Shown here: piece after piece, positions 1 through 8,840 of the stretch | Layout of the letters: each line of letters begins with the position of its first letter | Numbering within the stretch: position 1 is the stretch's first letter | Assembly (NCBI RefSeq): GCF_000297055.2 | Contig: NC_022357.1 | Location: forward strand, 434,001-498,000 | DNA: 64,000 nt | Reading direction: 5' to 3' | Source: Sulfuricella denitrificans skB26 | GTDB lineage: Bacteria > Pseudomonadota > Gammaproteobacteria > Burkholderiales > Sulfuricellaceae | Program-made: the position numbers and the translations under genes | Notes under the pieces: model-generated | Database searches by the model: none | What the model was told of the DNA's origin: nothing | What the model saw: the letters and a program-made list of their open reading frames with translations, nothing else

Positions 1-265
1 TGAGCCCGATTACCTGAGCGGCTTGCTGCGCCAGGGCTTGGCCAAACAGGGAGGAGATTTCCGGGGCAGTGACAAAATCGCCTGCTGCGCCGAATTTGTG
101 CATGCCGGCGCTGTAGTAACCGAGGCCGGGCGCATACAGGGCGAGCTCCATGAATCGGCTGAACGGAATCCAGCCACCGGCGGATTCAATTTCACCCCTG
201 ATCAGGGCGGCAGTTTTTTCGCTGTATTCCAGCGCAGCCGGGTCGGGTGCGGGTAGTGGGGACAT
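1..265 (-). CDS. SAM-dependent methyltransferase, MidA/NDUFAF7 family (N-terminal fragment)
   Basis: The gene begins at the ATG ending at 265 and is open to the left edge, so only about 88 N-terminal residues are visible. They read as the start of the MidA (COG1565, DUF185) methyltransferase family, with the characteristic segments PFSRFMELALYAPGLGYY and FVTAPEISSLFGQALA. Mitochondrial NDUFAF7 methylates an arginine of a complex I subunit; bacterial members are poorly characterised, so the substrate here is unknown. The neighbour order (this gene divergent from a pteridine reductase and a ttcA-like gene) is, from memory, common in Betaproteobacteria. The SAM-binding glycine motif lies outside the window. 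Confidence 0.88.
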   Translation of the reverse strand, partial: MSPLPAPDPAALEYSEKTAALIRGEIESAGGWIPFSRFMELALYAPGLGYYSAGMHKFGAAGDFVTAPEISSLFGQALAQQAAQVIGL

Positions 266-303
266 GGCAAGTGTGATAAATTCGGGGTAGAAATGGTAGT
301 TTA

Positions 304-486
304 CCGCAGAGGACGCGGAGGACGCAGAGGAAATGGGGCAAGCAGGGATGGGCAGCCTTATCGCCCAACTCGAAAAACCAAAAGTAGGCGCCTCCAGGCG
401 CCAAGGCAATGCCAGGTTATGCTGAGCCATCCGTCAGGGGGGTGTTTTCATAATAAGCACTTGAATTCCTCCGCGTCCTCTGCGGT
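304..486. repeat. Inverted-repeat element between midA and the pteridine reductase gene
   Basis: A perfect 19-bp inverted repeat (accgcagaggacgcggagg at 304-322, its complement at 468-486) bounds about 145 bp of non-coding DNA. The left arm is followed by a further partial copy (gacgcagagg). The enclosed DNA includes a second palindromic repeat type at 377-405. Degenerate relatives of the arm occur at 6771-6798 and 27313-27334. This looks like a short non-autonomous or REP-like element; no coding capacity was seen. Confidence 0.6.
377..405 (-). repeat. Short palindromic repeat, copy 1 of 3
   Basis: Read on the minus strand this is a GGCGCC(T)..GGCGCC palindrome followed by TACTTTTGGT. Similar sequences occur at 34791-34819 and 38326-38355 on the plus strand. 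All three are intergenic, as expected of a dispersed REP-like family. Confidence 0.5.
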
Positions 487-534
487 TCAATAGTCTTTTC
501 TGCATTCAGGTAATTCCAGGTTAATGGAGAAAGC

Positions 535-1275
535 ATGCAAGGCAAAGTCGTATTGATTACGGGTGGGGCGAAGCGGGTCGGCGCGGCGATCTGCCACCGG
601 CTGCATGGAGAGGGGGCGAATCTGATGATTCACTACCGTTCCTCGGTGGTGGAAGCGGAGGAACTGCGCGATGAATTTAACCGCAGTCGTCCAGATTCCG
701 CGGCACTGGCGCAGGCTGATCTGCATGACGTGGAACGGCTGCCGGGCCTGGTCGCTGCAACAGTAAAACACTATGGCCGACTCGACGTACTGATCAACAA
801 CGCCTCCAGCTTTTATCCGACCGAAGTGGGCGATATCCGCGAAAATGACTGGCATGACCTGCTCGGGACCAACCTCAAGGCGCCGCTGTTCCTGTCGCAG
901 GCTGCGGCCGAACAGCTGCGTCACAGCCATGGCTGTATCGTCAATATTACCGACATCCATGCCGAGCGGCCGATGAAAAGCTACGTCGTTTACAGCATCG
1001 CCAAGGCAGGTCTGGTGGCGCTGACCAAATCGCTCGCCCATGAGCTCGGCCCGCAGGTGCGGGTCAATGCGGTGGCGCCGGGTCCGATCATGTGGCCGGA
1101 GGCGGACCCCACCTTCGGCGACCTGGAGCGTCGCCGCATCGTCGCCCATACCCTGCTGAAGCGAGAAGGCTCGCCCGACGACATCGCGCGGGCAGTGCTG
1201 TTTCTGGTCAAGGATGCCCCTTACATTACCGGCACGATTTTGCCGGTGGATGGCGGACGGAGCGCTTCATTGTGA
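535..1275 (+). CDS. Pteridine reductase (short-chain dehydrogenase family)
   Basis: This 246-residue SDR protein has a Rossmann cofactor motif TGGAKRVG at 9-16; the arginine of this motif is characteristic of NADPH-dependent pteridine reductases. NNA follows at 88-90. The catalytic residues are Asp140, Tyr153 and Lys157. Aspartate in place of the usual SDR serine, 13 residues before the tyrosine, matches the Asp-Tyr-Lys arrangement of Leishmania PTR1, which reduces biopterin and dihydrofolate. The likely role is reduction of dihydropterin or dihydrofolate (FolM-like) in the cytoplasm. Its stop overlaps the GTG start of the ttcA-like gene by four bases (GTGA), indicating translational coupling. 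Substrate specificity remains inferred. Confidence 0.85.
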   Translation: MQGKVVLITGGAKRVGAAICHRLHGEGANLMIHYRSSVVEAEELRDEFNRSRPDSAALAQADLHDVERLPGLVAATVKHYGRLDVLINNASSFYPTEVGDIRENDWHDLLGTNLKAPLFLSQAAAEQLRHSHGCIVNITDIHAERPMKSYVVYSIAKAGLVALTKSLAHELGPQVRVNAVAPGPIMWPEADPTFGDLERRRIVAHTLLKREGSPDDIARAVLFLVKDAPYITGTILPVDGGRSASL

Positions 1276-2057
1276 TCGAGCCGTCCAAACCTCCCAGATC
1301 CCTGCTTTCCGCCGCTGGCCGTGCAATCGGCGATTTCTCCATGATCCGCGAAGGCGACCGGGTGTTGCTCGGATTATCCGGCGGCAAGGACAGTCTTGCC
1401 CTGCTGCATGTGCTGATCGCCTTGCAGAAGAAGGCGCCGATTCATTTCGACCTTGGCGTCTGCACCGTCGATCCTCAATCGTCAGCCTTCGATCCGGCAC
1501 CGCTCAAACCCTACATGGCAGAGCTGGGGATGCGCTATTTCTTCGAGAGCCAGCCGATTTTGGAAGAAGCCAAAAAAACCCTGAAAGAGGGAGATTCTTA
1601 CTGCGCCTATTGCTCCAGGATGCGGCGCGGCATCCTCTACCGCGTGGCGCGAGAAAACGGCTATAACGTGCTGGCGCTGGCGCAGCATCTCGACGACCTC
1701 GCCGAAACTTTCATGATGAATGCCTTCTTCGGCGGCAAACTGCGAACCATGAAGCCGAGTTACCTCAACGATGCTGGCGATGTGCGTGTGATTCGCCCCT
1801 TCGCCTACGTGCGCGAGCGGCAAACCGCGGCTTACGTCCAGTCAGCAGCACTGCCGATTATCCCCGACAATTGCCCGGCCTGTTTCGGGGATGGGGCGGA
1901 ACGCTCGCATATGAAGCAGATACTTGCGCAGCTTGAAAAAGACAACACCAAGCTGTTTCCCAGTTTGCTGCGAGCGATGCGCCCGTTGATGGAGGATACT
2001 CCTGGCATGCCCACCGAGCGCATACACATGCAGGCCCAGCCAGCCGAACTGGAGTAA
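1272..2057 (+). CDS. ttcA: TtcA-family tRNA 2-thiocytidine biosynthesis protein
   Basis: This PP-loop ATPase would thiolate cytidine 32 of certain tRNAs, using ATP to activate the base and an iron-sulfur cluster to carry sulfur. From the GTG start at 1272 it has 261 residues. The PP-loop SGGKDS is at 36-41. The cluster cysteines are expected to be Cys111 and Cys114 (CAYC) and Cys201 (NCPACF), the arrangement of the E. coli enzyme. I chose GTG 1272 because it overlaps the upstream stop (GTGA) and leaves a normal-length N-terminus; a longer in-frame extension would lie wholly inside the previous gene. The next ATG (1341) would remove conserved sequence before the PP-loop. Confidence 0.85.
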   Translation: MIEPSKPPRSLLSAAGRAIGDFSMIREGDRVLLGLSGGKDSLALLHVLIALQKKAPIHFDLGVCTVDPQSSAFDPAPLKPYMAELGMRYFFESQPILEEAKKTLKEGDSYCAYCSRMRRGILYRVARENGYNVLALAQHLDDLAETFMMNAFFGGKLRTMKPSYLNDAGDVRVIRPFAYVRERQTAAYVQSAALPIIPDNCPACFGDGAERSHMKQILAQLEKDNTKLFPSLLRAMRPLMEDTPGMPTERIHMQAQPAELE

Positions 2058-2447
2058 GGGTAATCCCAAGGTGTTTTCCAGTATTCTCACGGCGTTGAAA
2101 CCGCTGCTGCCCGCGAGCTTTCGCGGCCAAAGCAAGGGGCAACGCCTGACTGAAATATGGCCCAGCTCACCCACTAATTCCCATGTGTAAGTTAATTTGC
2201 CGTGCTTGGCGATTGAAATTGTAGACGTCATACTGACGTCGCATGATTGACCTAAACAACTGTCAGCTTTTTTTACACTGGAAAAATGAAATCCAATGTT
2301 AATTTTGGTAACCATCTGAAATTAAATAATTCATTTGTTATGGCATAGATATTGCACAATTTCTAATTGTAAATTTTGTTTGGCAAACTACACTGAAATC
2401 AGAGGTGTAGTTTATTTCATAATTGGAATGGAAAGTTGAGGTGTGCC
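2058..2447. other. AT-rich intergenic region upstream of the adhesin gene
   Basis: About 390 bp without a gene. It is visibly more AT-rich than its surroundings from about 2180 onward. Contents: a CCGCGAGC/GCTTTCGCGG-type small hairpin near 2113-2128, a repeated gacgtc pair near 2223-2240, and a hairpin at 2385-2413. The promoter of the adhesin gene should lie here, but I could not assign -35 and -10 boxes with confidence. Confidence 0.5.
2385..2413. repeat. Inverted repeat upstream of tpsA
   Basis: A perfect 9-bp inverted repeat (aaactacac at 2385-2393, gtgtagttt at 2405-2413) with an 11-nt loop lies 34 bp before the tpsA start codon. It could be an operator or a leader hairpin. It has no T-run, so a terminator is unlikely. 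Confidence 0.45.
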
Positions 2448-4631
2448 ATGTTTACTACAGTCGAAAAGGAACTCTTTCGGTGGAGGCGTGTGCGGAAAAA
2501 TGGGCACGAAATGGCCCTGTGTACCAAGTTGCTGGTGATCGGGCAGATTGTCCTGAGTTCAATCGGTTTCGCAGTAGCATCACCCACGGGCGGTACCGTC
2601 ACGGATGGTAGCGGCACCATCTCGCAAGCGGGAAGTGCCACCAATATCAATCAGGTGTCGCAGCGATTAGATATCAATTGGCAGACGTTTTCTACGCAAA
2701 CCCACGAATCAGTCAATTTCATCCAGCCTAATGCAACAGCATTAGCCATTAACCGCGTCATTGGTGGTGTACCCAGCGAGTTGCGCGGCGCACTCAATGC
2801 CAACGGCCGCGTGTTTGTCCTGAACGAATCCGGCATCACTTTCTATGGCTCCTCCCAGGTCAATGTGGGTGCGCTGCTGGCCACTACAGCACGGGATGTC
2901 ACGGTGGATGGTGACCACTTCAGCTTCAGCGGTGGCGGATATGGCCAAGTGGCCAATCATGGTGATATCCATGTCTCCAATGGCGGTTTTGCCGTATTGG
3001 CAGCGCCTTATGTGGAAAATACCGGCACGATTCAAGCCAACCTTGGCCAGATTCAGTTAGCCTCTGTCAAGGACTACACTGTGGATTTGCGTGGCGACGG
3101 CCTGATTAATTTCACTGTACCAAAACAGGCGGTGGAAGCTATTGCATCTGCTGGCGATAAGCTGGGTGTGGACAACTCCGGCACCCTGCGAGCTCAATCG
3201 GGAATCATTAACATTAGCGCCAATTTGGCTCATGATATTGTCCAAAGTGTGGTCAATCTGGGCGGCGTAGTGGACGCAAGTGCATACAGCACTGGGCTCA
3301 ACGGGGGTGTGGTGTTGGTAACCTCGGTTGGTGATATGCACATCACAGGAGAGATCTATGCCGATGGCGGTGTGGATGGCAATGGTGGCAGCGTTCGCAC
3401 ATGGGCCGATGGCACCAATTATTTTGAGCTTGGTGCGATTATCACAGCGCGGGGCGGTACGAGTGCGGGTGACGGTGGCTTTATTGAATTGAGCGGGAAT
3501 CAACTTTCCTATCGAGGTGTCGCTGTTGTTTCAGCGGCAAACGGGTTTGAGGGGATCTTGCTGATAGACCCAGTAACCAACATTCCGCAGAGTTTCCTTA
3601 TTCCTTCGACAACATACTACACTGATCTAATTGGTGGAGGGATCGGCAGCCCCCTAGTCATGACGGGCGGCGGGAGTAGTGCGAACGTTGGTTTCAGCCG
3701 GAACGATGACGGTTATAGTGGTCCCATTCCTTTGGGATTCTCACTCCTTTTTTACGGAACTGTTTATACTCAGTTCTGGGCCAACAACAACGGCAATATC
3801 AGTTTTAACGGTGGAATCTCATCGTACACGCCGTTCGGTCCGCAGGGTGCTCCTCAACCGGTCATTTCGCCATTCTTTGCTGATGTGGACACCCGCAATG
3901 GTACGAGCGGGCTGATGACCTTACGCAATGATATTCCCAACCAAATCATCGTGACATGGGATCGGGTTGGTTACTATAGTTCCCAAGCCGATAAGCTGAA
4001 TAGCTTCCAGTTGGTAGTGCGAGGGCCTGGTTACTCTATCCCGGCAGGGGAAGGCGCTATTGGTTTCTTCTACAAAACTATGCAATGGGAAACGGGGGGC
4101 GCCAGCGGTGGGAGTGGCGGGTTTGGAGGAACTCCAGCCGCGGTAGGCTTTGGGGATGGGAACGCAAATGGAATAGTGTTGGTCGGGTCAATTGAGAACG
4201 GAATTTCCGGTGTGCTGAATAATCATCACATATGGTTCGGCGCTAACCTCGTGCCTGTGGGGGAAGCGCCAGTTGTAGCTGCTACATGTGCCCAGTGCGA
4301 AGTCCACAACGCACTCGAGGCGAGAAGGGTAGAACCCCTCGAACCGCGGCCAACCGGCAGAGAGCCATTGAGGATTGCGCAGGACGGATTGGTGCTGTGG
4401 GCCACTGGGGCGGGGGTAACAGTGCCTTCATTCGGTGGTATTGTGACGGCAAATGCGGCGAGTGCGATTGCCGCAGGGGCTGACCCCACTACGTTGTTGC
4501 CTGCAACCGCTGCGGGTGGCTTAGGATTGTCTGCCGGGCTGGATGCATATAGTATTGGTGGGACAGACTACTGCGACCAGGTGGTGAGCGGCTACTGCCT
4601 GCCGCAAGCGGGTGAGAAAGCCAAGCAGTAA
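2448..4631 (+). CDS. Two-partner secretion adhesin (TpsA/CdrA-like) with NIDO-type domain
   Basis: This secreted protein of 727 residues has an extended signal peptide (hydrophobic core about 28-46) followed by a filamentous-haemagglutinin-type TPS domain (about 50-170, with NANGRVFVLN and a VNVGALLATT segment). Beta-helix-like sequence follows to about 370. A region resembling the nidogen NIDO domain (about 390-590, FFADVDTRNG and IIVTWDRVGYYSS) comes next, then a CAQC motif, a TAAG tetrapeptide at 687-690 and cysteines 709 and 717 near the C-terminus. P. aeruginosa CdrA has a comparable LapG site and C-terminal cysteine hook. I chose ATG 2448 over an in-frame TTG at 2436 because gagg lies six bases before it. 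The partner pore gene follows directly. At 727 residues it is short for the family. Confidence 0.85.
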   Translation: MFTTVEKELFRWRRVRKNGHEMALCTKLLVIGQIVLSSIGFAVASPTGGTVTDGSGTISQAGSATNINQVSQRLDINWQTFSTQTHESVNFIQPNATALAINRVIGGVPSELRGALNANGRVFVLNESGITFYGSSQVNVGALLATTARDVTVDGDHFSFSGGGYGQVANHGDIHVSNGGFAVLAAPYVENTGTIQANLGQIQLASVKDYTVDLRGDGLINFTVPKQAVEAIASAGDKLGVDNSGTLRAQSGIINISANLAHDIVQSVVNLGGVVDASAYSTGLNGGVVLVTSVGDMHITGEIYADGGVDGNGGSVRTWADGTNYFELGAIITARGGTSAGDGGFIELSGNQLSYRGVAVVSAANGFEGILLIDPVTNIPQSFLIPSTTYYTDLIGGGIGSPLVMTGGGSSANVGFSRNDDGYSGPIPLGFSLLFYGTVYTQFWANNNGNISFNGGISSYTPFGPQGAPQPVISPFFADVDTRNGTSGLMTLRNDIPNQIIVTWDRVGYYSSQADKLNSFQLVVRGPGYSIPAGEGAIGFFYKTMQWETGGASGGSGGFGGTPAAVGFGDGNANGIVLVGSIENGISGVLNNHHIWFGANLVPVGEAPVVAATCAQCEVHNALEARRVEPLEPRPTGREPLRIAQDGLVLWATGAGVTVPSFGGIVTANAASAIAAGADPTTLLPATAAGGLGLSAGLDAYSIGGTDYCDQVVSGYCLPQAGEKAKQ

Positions 4632-4678
4632 GGAAAATGGATGGAAGCTAATTTATGATAAATAATCAAGGAGTTTCA

Positions 4679-6382
4679 ATGAAGCAACGCGGCGGAATGA
4701 AAAAGGTCAATCGTGATCTCAAGTTGTCATACATTGCGTCATTGGGGGTGCTGGGCGTATCCGGCACCCTCTTCGCTGTCGCTGCGGTTGCCCAGGAGCG
4801 GCTGCCTGGAGTGGTTGACCGGCCCGCTGTTGAGATGCCCGGGGAAGTAGCGCAACCGGTAAAAATTGAGCCGAAAAAAATGCCTGAAATGGAAAAGCAG
4901 GAAGGCGCTGAGGCAATTTTAGCTACCCTCACATCCGTGAAGTTTTCAGGGACGCCCATCCTGGAAGAAGAGGTCCTGCAGCAGATTGCGGCACCTTTTT
5001 TGAATCGCCCTTTGAAACGGGAAGATATTGGTCAGCTCAAATATGATCTCACCAAGCGATACTACGACGAAGGCTATGTGCTGGTAAAAGTGACTACGCC
5101 GCCGCAGGATCTTTCCCAAGGCGTGCTGGAAGTTGTGGTTTTCCCCGGACGTATTGGTGCACTTGAGATCAATAGCACCGCCCTCAACCCTAATGTCGCT
5201 GAGGCCATGGCAAGCGGCATTGTCAAGGGAGAGCCGTTCAATGAAAGGAATGTTGAAACCTCCGTCAAAGATATTGATGATCTGGGCAATATCAAGTCAA
5301 GGCTGAACCTGCGCCCCGGCAAGGAGTTTGGCACGACGGATCTGTTGCTCACAGTAGAGCCTGTCGAAGAGGACGTGCAGCAGTTCACGCTGGATAATTA
5401 CGGCAGCAAGCTCACCGGCGAGGTTGTGGCTGCACTGGATCTGACCAAGAGCAACCTGTTCGGCATGGGTGAAACCATCGGGCTCAACTTGCGCAAATCC
5501 AACGATGACCTTGAAACCCTAATGGTGGATTACAAGACACCGATCGCCTGGCGCAACCTAAAGCTGGAACTGAATTATCTGAATAGCAAGAACAGTATCG
5601 GCGATCGCTTGGCTGCCCTCAATGCAAGTGGTAAAACGGAGCGGTTTGGCGTGGCGATTTCCAGCAATTTGATTAATGAACTGGAGCGCAAGGTAGCATG
5701 GCGTGCGGGAATCGAGACGCGCAAGCATGAATCTTTCCTGGTGAACGTGCTGGAGAGCAAGGACGATATCAGCCAGGCCTACCTGGAAGGCTCTTACCTC
5801 ATGCGCACGCCCAATTATGTGTTGTATGGCAACTTGCGGGGAGCCAAGGGCATTGACCTGTTTGGCGCCAGCAATGGGGGCGATGCATTGCTTTCCCGTG
5901 CGCAGGGTGATCCCAGGGCATGGCGCTTGCAACCAACCGTTTATACCAACTTCCGTCTGACAGACAATGACTATCTGCAAGTGGTCGTGCTCGGCCAGTT
6001 TGCTTCGCATACCCTTCTGGCATCCGATTTGTTTGCCTTGGGTGGCTACGGTAGCGTGCGCGGCTTCCAGCCGGCGCAGGAAACCGGGGAAAGCGGCTTC
6101 CAGTATTCGGCGGAATATAACCACCAGTTTTTTGATGAAGTGAGTGGCTGGACAATCAAGGCAGGCCCATTCCTGGATGGCGGCAAGGTGTATAACCGGG
6201 TGCCCAGTTCCGCAGTGGACAGTCGTCTCACCAGTGTTGGTCTTGGCGTAGAAGCTAAAGCCGCCATTTTCAACGTCGGAGAAACCAAACTGCGCTTTGA
6301 CTGGGCTCATCCTATCGACAGCTATAAGGCTACCAATATCAATAGTGATACTTTTTATCTGCGCTTCACGCAGAATTTCTGA
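4679..6382 (+). CDS. Two-partner secretion outer-membrane transporter (TpsB, ShlB/FhaC/CdrB-like)
   Basis: This is the predicted outer-membrane pore that exports the TpsA adhesin. From ATG 4679 it has 567 residues. I chose this start because aaggag lies six bases upstream; an in-frame ATG at 4655 lacks such a site. After a signal peptide and a proline/lysine-rich linker, a POTRA-like region (about 80-235) precedes the haemolysin-activator barrel. The barrel contains the family segment ALGGYGSVRGFQ near residue 450 and ends in a typical C-terminal beta-strand with terminal phenylalanine (YLRFTQNF). The gene starts 47 bp after tpsA and is presumably cotranscribed with it. Confidence 0.9.
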   Translation: MKQRGGMKKVNRDLKLSYIASLGVLGVSGTLFAVAAVAQERLPGVVDRPAVEMPGEVAQPVKIEPKKMPEMEKQEGAEAILATLTSVKFSGTPILEEEVLQQIAAPFLNRPLKREDIGQLKYDLTKRYYDEGYVLVKVTTPPQDLSQGVLEVVVFPGRIGALEINSTALNPNVAEAMASGIVKGEPFNERNVETSVKDIDDLGNIKSRLNLRPGKEFGTTDLLLTVEPVEEDVQQFTLDNYGSKLTGEVVAALDLTKSNLFGMGETIGLNLRKSNDDLETLMVDYKTPIAWRNLKLELNYLNSKNSIGDRLAALNASGKTERFGVAISSNLINELERKVAWRAGIETRKHESFLVNVLESKDDISQAYLEGSYLMRTPNYVLYGNLRGAKGIDLFGASNGGDALLSRAQGDPRAWRLQPTVYTNFRLTDNDYLQVVVLGQFASHTLLASDLFALGGYGSVRGFQPAQETGESGFQYSAEYNHQFFDEVSGWTIKAGPFLDGGKVYNRVPSSAVDSRLTSVGLGVEAKAAIFNVGETKLRFDWAHPIDSYKATNINSDTFYLRFTQNF

Positions 6383-6866
6383 TTTAATTCACGGTTTGTT
6401 TAACCAGCGTTGCGCGCTTGCCGGAAGCTTCGGCAGGTATGCGCACGGCTGACTTGGGTGGCCGAATAATGGGGTTGATTAACTTTGCCCGATGCGGACT
6501 TGCCCGCACCCCCGCATTTATCGAATTCCTGCACGCAATGCTGACCGGTGCGCCTTACCATGCGGGGACTGGTTTCAGATGGAGGAAGGTGGTCTGGCCA
6601 CCAACGAGGGGCGCTTCTAGGACATCCAGCACATGACACAGTCCGTTGTGATGGGTCCGAAAGGTAAGAATGCCTGCTATACCCATGCGATCATTGTTGA
6701 CGGACTACTAGTGTATTTCCCCTTTGTTTATCAGAGATGACTGAGTAATTTTAAAAATGCAGTTCATTCACCGCAGAGAAACAAAGAGGACGCGGATTTA
6801 TGACTTCTTCCTGAGTCGTTTTGCGTGGAGATACAGCCTTAAGAGCAGGCCGCTTTGCCATGGCAG
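6383..6866. other. Intergenic region between convergent tpsB and lapD, repeat remnants
   Basis: About 480 bp between convergent genes. I recognise no gene. A 72-codon open frame at 6418-6636 has no family resemblance I can name and may be decayed sequence. Around 6768-6802 there is an imperfect copy of the cgcagagg/gaggacgcgg repeat seen at 304-486. No clear terminator hairpin was found for tpsB. Confidence 0.4.
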
Positions 6867-8816
6867 CTACTCCGGTTTGCCGATGTAATAACCCTGTGCC
6901 CCATCCACCGACAGTGCTTTCAGTGCTTCGTAATCTTCTGCGGTTTCCACGTATTCGGCAATGACAATGATTTCAAGGCCATGCGCAATGCCAGCCAGAG
7001 ATTGCACGAAGAACTGGCTATCTTCGTTGCGGGCGATATGACGGATATAGCTGCCGTCGATCTTGATGTAATCCGCGTGAAGGTTGCGCAGATAGCCGAA
7101 AGAGGCGGCGCTGTGACCAAAGCGGTCGATGGAGAATTTTGCTCCCGCGTCGTGTATCTGCTGGATAGCATGACGGGCAGTCTGGATGTCTGCCACTACG
7201 CCATGTTCCGCGGTTTCGAATATCAAACGTTTCGCGGCGACTTTGTCGTCTGCAAGTTTTGTGCATAGCCATTCGATAAATCCCTCATCTCGCAGGGAGG
7301 CGGCGGAAAGGTTGATTGCAACGACAGCATGTGGTTGGTCTACGGCGTCCAGGTGCGTCAGCACTTTTTCTACTACGTACCTGTCGATTTCCCGTGCCAG
7401 TCCCAACCCCTTGGCAATCGGCATGAATGCGCTGGCGGCAAGCAGTGAGCCATCCTGCGTAGCCATGCGTGCCAAGGCTTCGTGGTGCATGATACTTCTG
7501 TTCTGGCACGAAACTACGGGCTGAAAATGCAGGATGATTTTTCCGCTTTGCAGAGAGGTTGTGATCAGGTCTTTCCACTGAGTACTATCCAGTTCCATGG
7601 CTTTTCCGGATTGCTCTCCGCTGTAAAGTTGCCAGCAACTTGTTCCTTGTTTCAGTGCGCTGTGCAGGGCATTGTCTGCCGTTGACAGCAGGGCAGTGGT
7701 ACTTTGCCCTGCCTGATGGAAGGCAGTGCCGGCATAAACTACTGCGGTGGTTTCTCCGGTGTCAGAAGTGCGCTGTAATTCTGACAGCTTGTGGATCATG
7801 ACATCGGCCAAGGTGCTCATGCCGTCTTGTGCAATGTCCGGAACCAGAATGGCGAATTCCGCGCCATTCATGCGCGCCAGCAGGGTACGTTCGTGTTGGC
7901 CGCAAAGTTGAACCAGAATTTCCCCGGCTTGGCACAGCAATGCGTTGCCGGCTGCATGGCCATAGGTTTCGTTATATTCCTTGAACTTGTCGAGCCGGAC
8001 AAAAATTAAACCGCCAGCGGCGAATTCGTCCGGTGAATTGAGCAGATGGAAGAGCCGCTCATTGAAATTGCGGCCATTGGCGAGGCCGGTCACACTGTCC
8101 AGATAAGCCTTGGAATGCATTTTTTCTGTCAGTGCAGTTTGCTCGTTGAGCATGCGTTCGACGGCACTGCACATGGTGTTCATGGCTTGCGCAACACGCC
8201 GTAATTCCCGCGCCCACGGGATTTTTTTCATGATGGTGAATCGCCGCCGGGAGATGCCCAGTGCCTGCGCTTCCATCACCGATAGCGGCGCCAGGGCGAA
8301 ACGCATCACCAGCACGACCGCCAGCAGGGACACAATGCCTACTACGAGCGTCCACCAGAATGCCTGCATCGATACGCGCCATAGCTCCTTATAGGCGTGG
8401 CCCGGGTGGCTGACCACTTCCACGGTGCCTACCTGTTTCCAGCCATGCATGATCAGGGCTTTCCCCTGCGGGGTTTCGAGCGTGAAGGCGTGGGTAAACC
8501 ATTCGGGCACGTCGCTGATCCATAATGCTTGTGATCGTTCCACCAGAGTATCGCCTGAAATTTTGCGAATCACGATATAGCGGTAGTAGCCGCGGTCGAA
8601 GATGGCGTCCACCATCGAGTTCGTGGTGGCCAGATCGTTGTGCTCCACGCTGGTGGTGAGCGACAGGCCAAGTGAAGTCGCGGTGTCTTGGGCGTGTGAC
8701 AGCATCTGATTAACCAGATAATCCCGGCTGTTACGGATGGTAATGGACAGCGTGCCGATAAATATCAGCAGCCACAGCGCTGAGATGATAATGACGAGTA
8801 GTCGCGAAAGTTTCAT
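6867..8816 (-). CDS. lapD: LapD-type inner-membrane c-di-GMP receptor (degenerate GGDEF-EAL)
   Basis: LapD binds c-di-GMP in the cytoplasm and then sequesters the periplasmic protease LapG, protecting surface adhesins from cleavage. The 649-residue protein has TM1 (about 5-25), a LapD/MoxY N-terminal periplasmic domain with Gly125-Trp126 (equivalent to the LapG-contacting Trp125 of Pseudomonas LapD), TM2 (about 153-173) and a HAMP region. The GGDEF domain is degenerate, with NGAEF at 317-321. The EAL domain keeps EAL at 446-448, but the usual DDFGTGYSS loop is replaced by a sequence containing DRFGHSAAS. Loss of both catalytic signatures fits a receptor rather than an enzyme. It lies 24 bp downstream of lapG. 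Confidence 0.9.
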   Translation of the reverse strand: MKLSRLLVIIISALWLLIFIGTLSITIRNSRDYLVNQMLSHAQDTATSLGLSLTTSVEHNDLATTNSMVDAIFDRGYYRYIVIRKISGDTLVERSQALWISDVPEWFTHAFTLETPQGKALIMHGWKQVGTVEVVSHPGHAYKELWRVSMQAFWWTLVVGIVSLLAVVLVMRFALAPLSVMEAQALGISRRRFTIMKKIPWARELRRVAQAMNTMCSAVERMLNEQTALTEKMHSKAYLDSVTGLANGRNFNERLFHLLNSPDEFAAGGLIFVRLDKFKEYNETYGHAAGNALLCQAGEILVQLCGQHERTLLARMNGAEFAILVPDIAQDGMSTLADVMIHKLSELQRTSDTGETTAVVYAGTAFHQAGQSTTALLSTADNALHSALKQGTSCWQLYSGEQSGKAMELDSTQWKDLITTSLQSGKIILHFQPVVSCQNRSIMHHEALARMATQDGSLLAASAFMPIAKGLGLAREIDRYVVEKVLTHLDAVDQPHAVVAINLSAASLRDEGFIEWLCTKLADDKVAAKRLIFETAEHGVVADIQTARHAIQQIHDAGAKFSIDRFGHSAASFGYLRNLHADYIKIDGSYIRHIARNEDSQFFVQSLAGIAHGLEIIVIAEYVETAEDYEALKALSVDGAQGYYIGKPE

Positions 8817-8840
8817 GCGTGTGCCCTTTATATTTTGGGG

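Noticed and set aside
1092-1271. A longer reading frame extends the ttcA-like gene 60 codons upstream
   Set aside because: This part lies inside the pteridine reductase gene in another frame and has no TtcA similarity; the GTG at 1272 overlapping the stop is the better start.
6418-6636. Open frame of 72 codons between tpsB and lapD as a possible transposase or gene remnant
   Set aside because: No recognisable motif, no ribosome-binding site and no partner frame; left as unexplained intergenic DNA.
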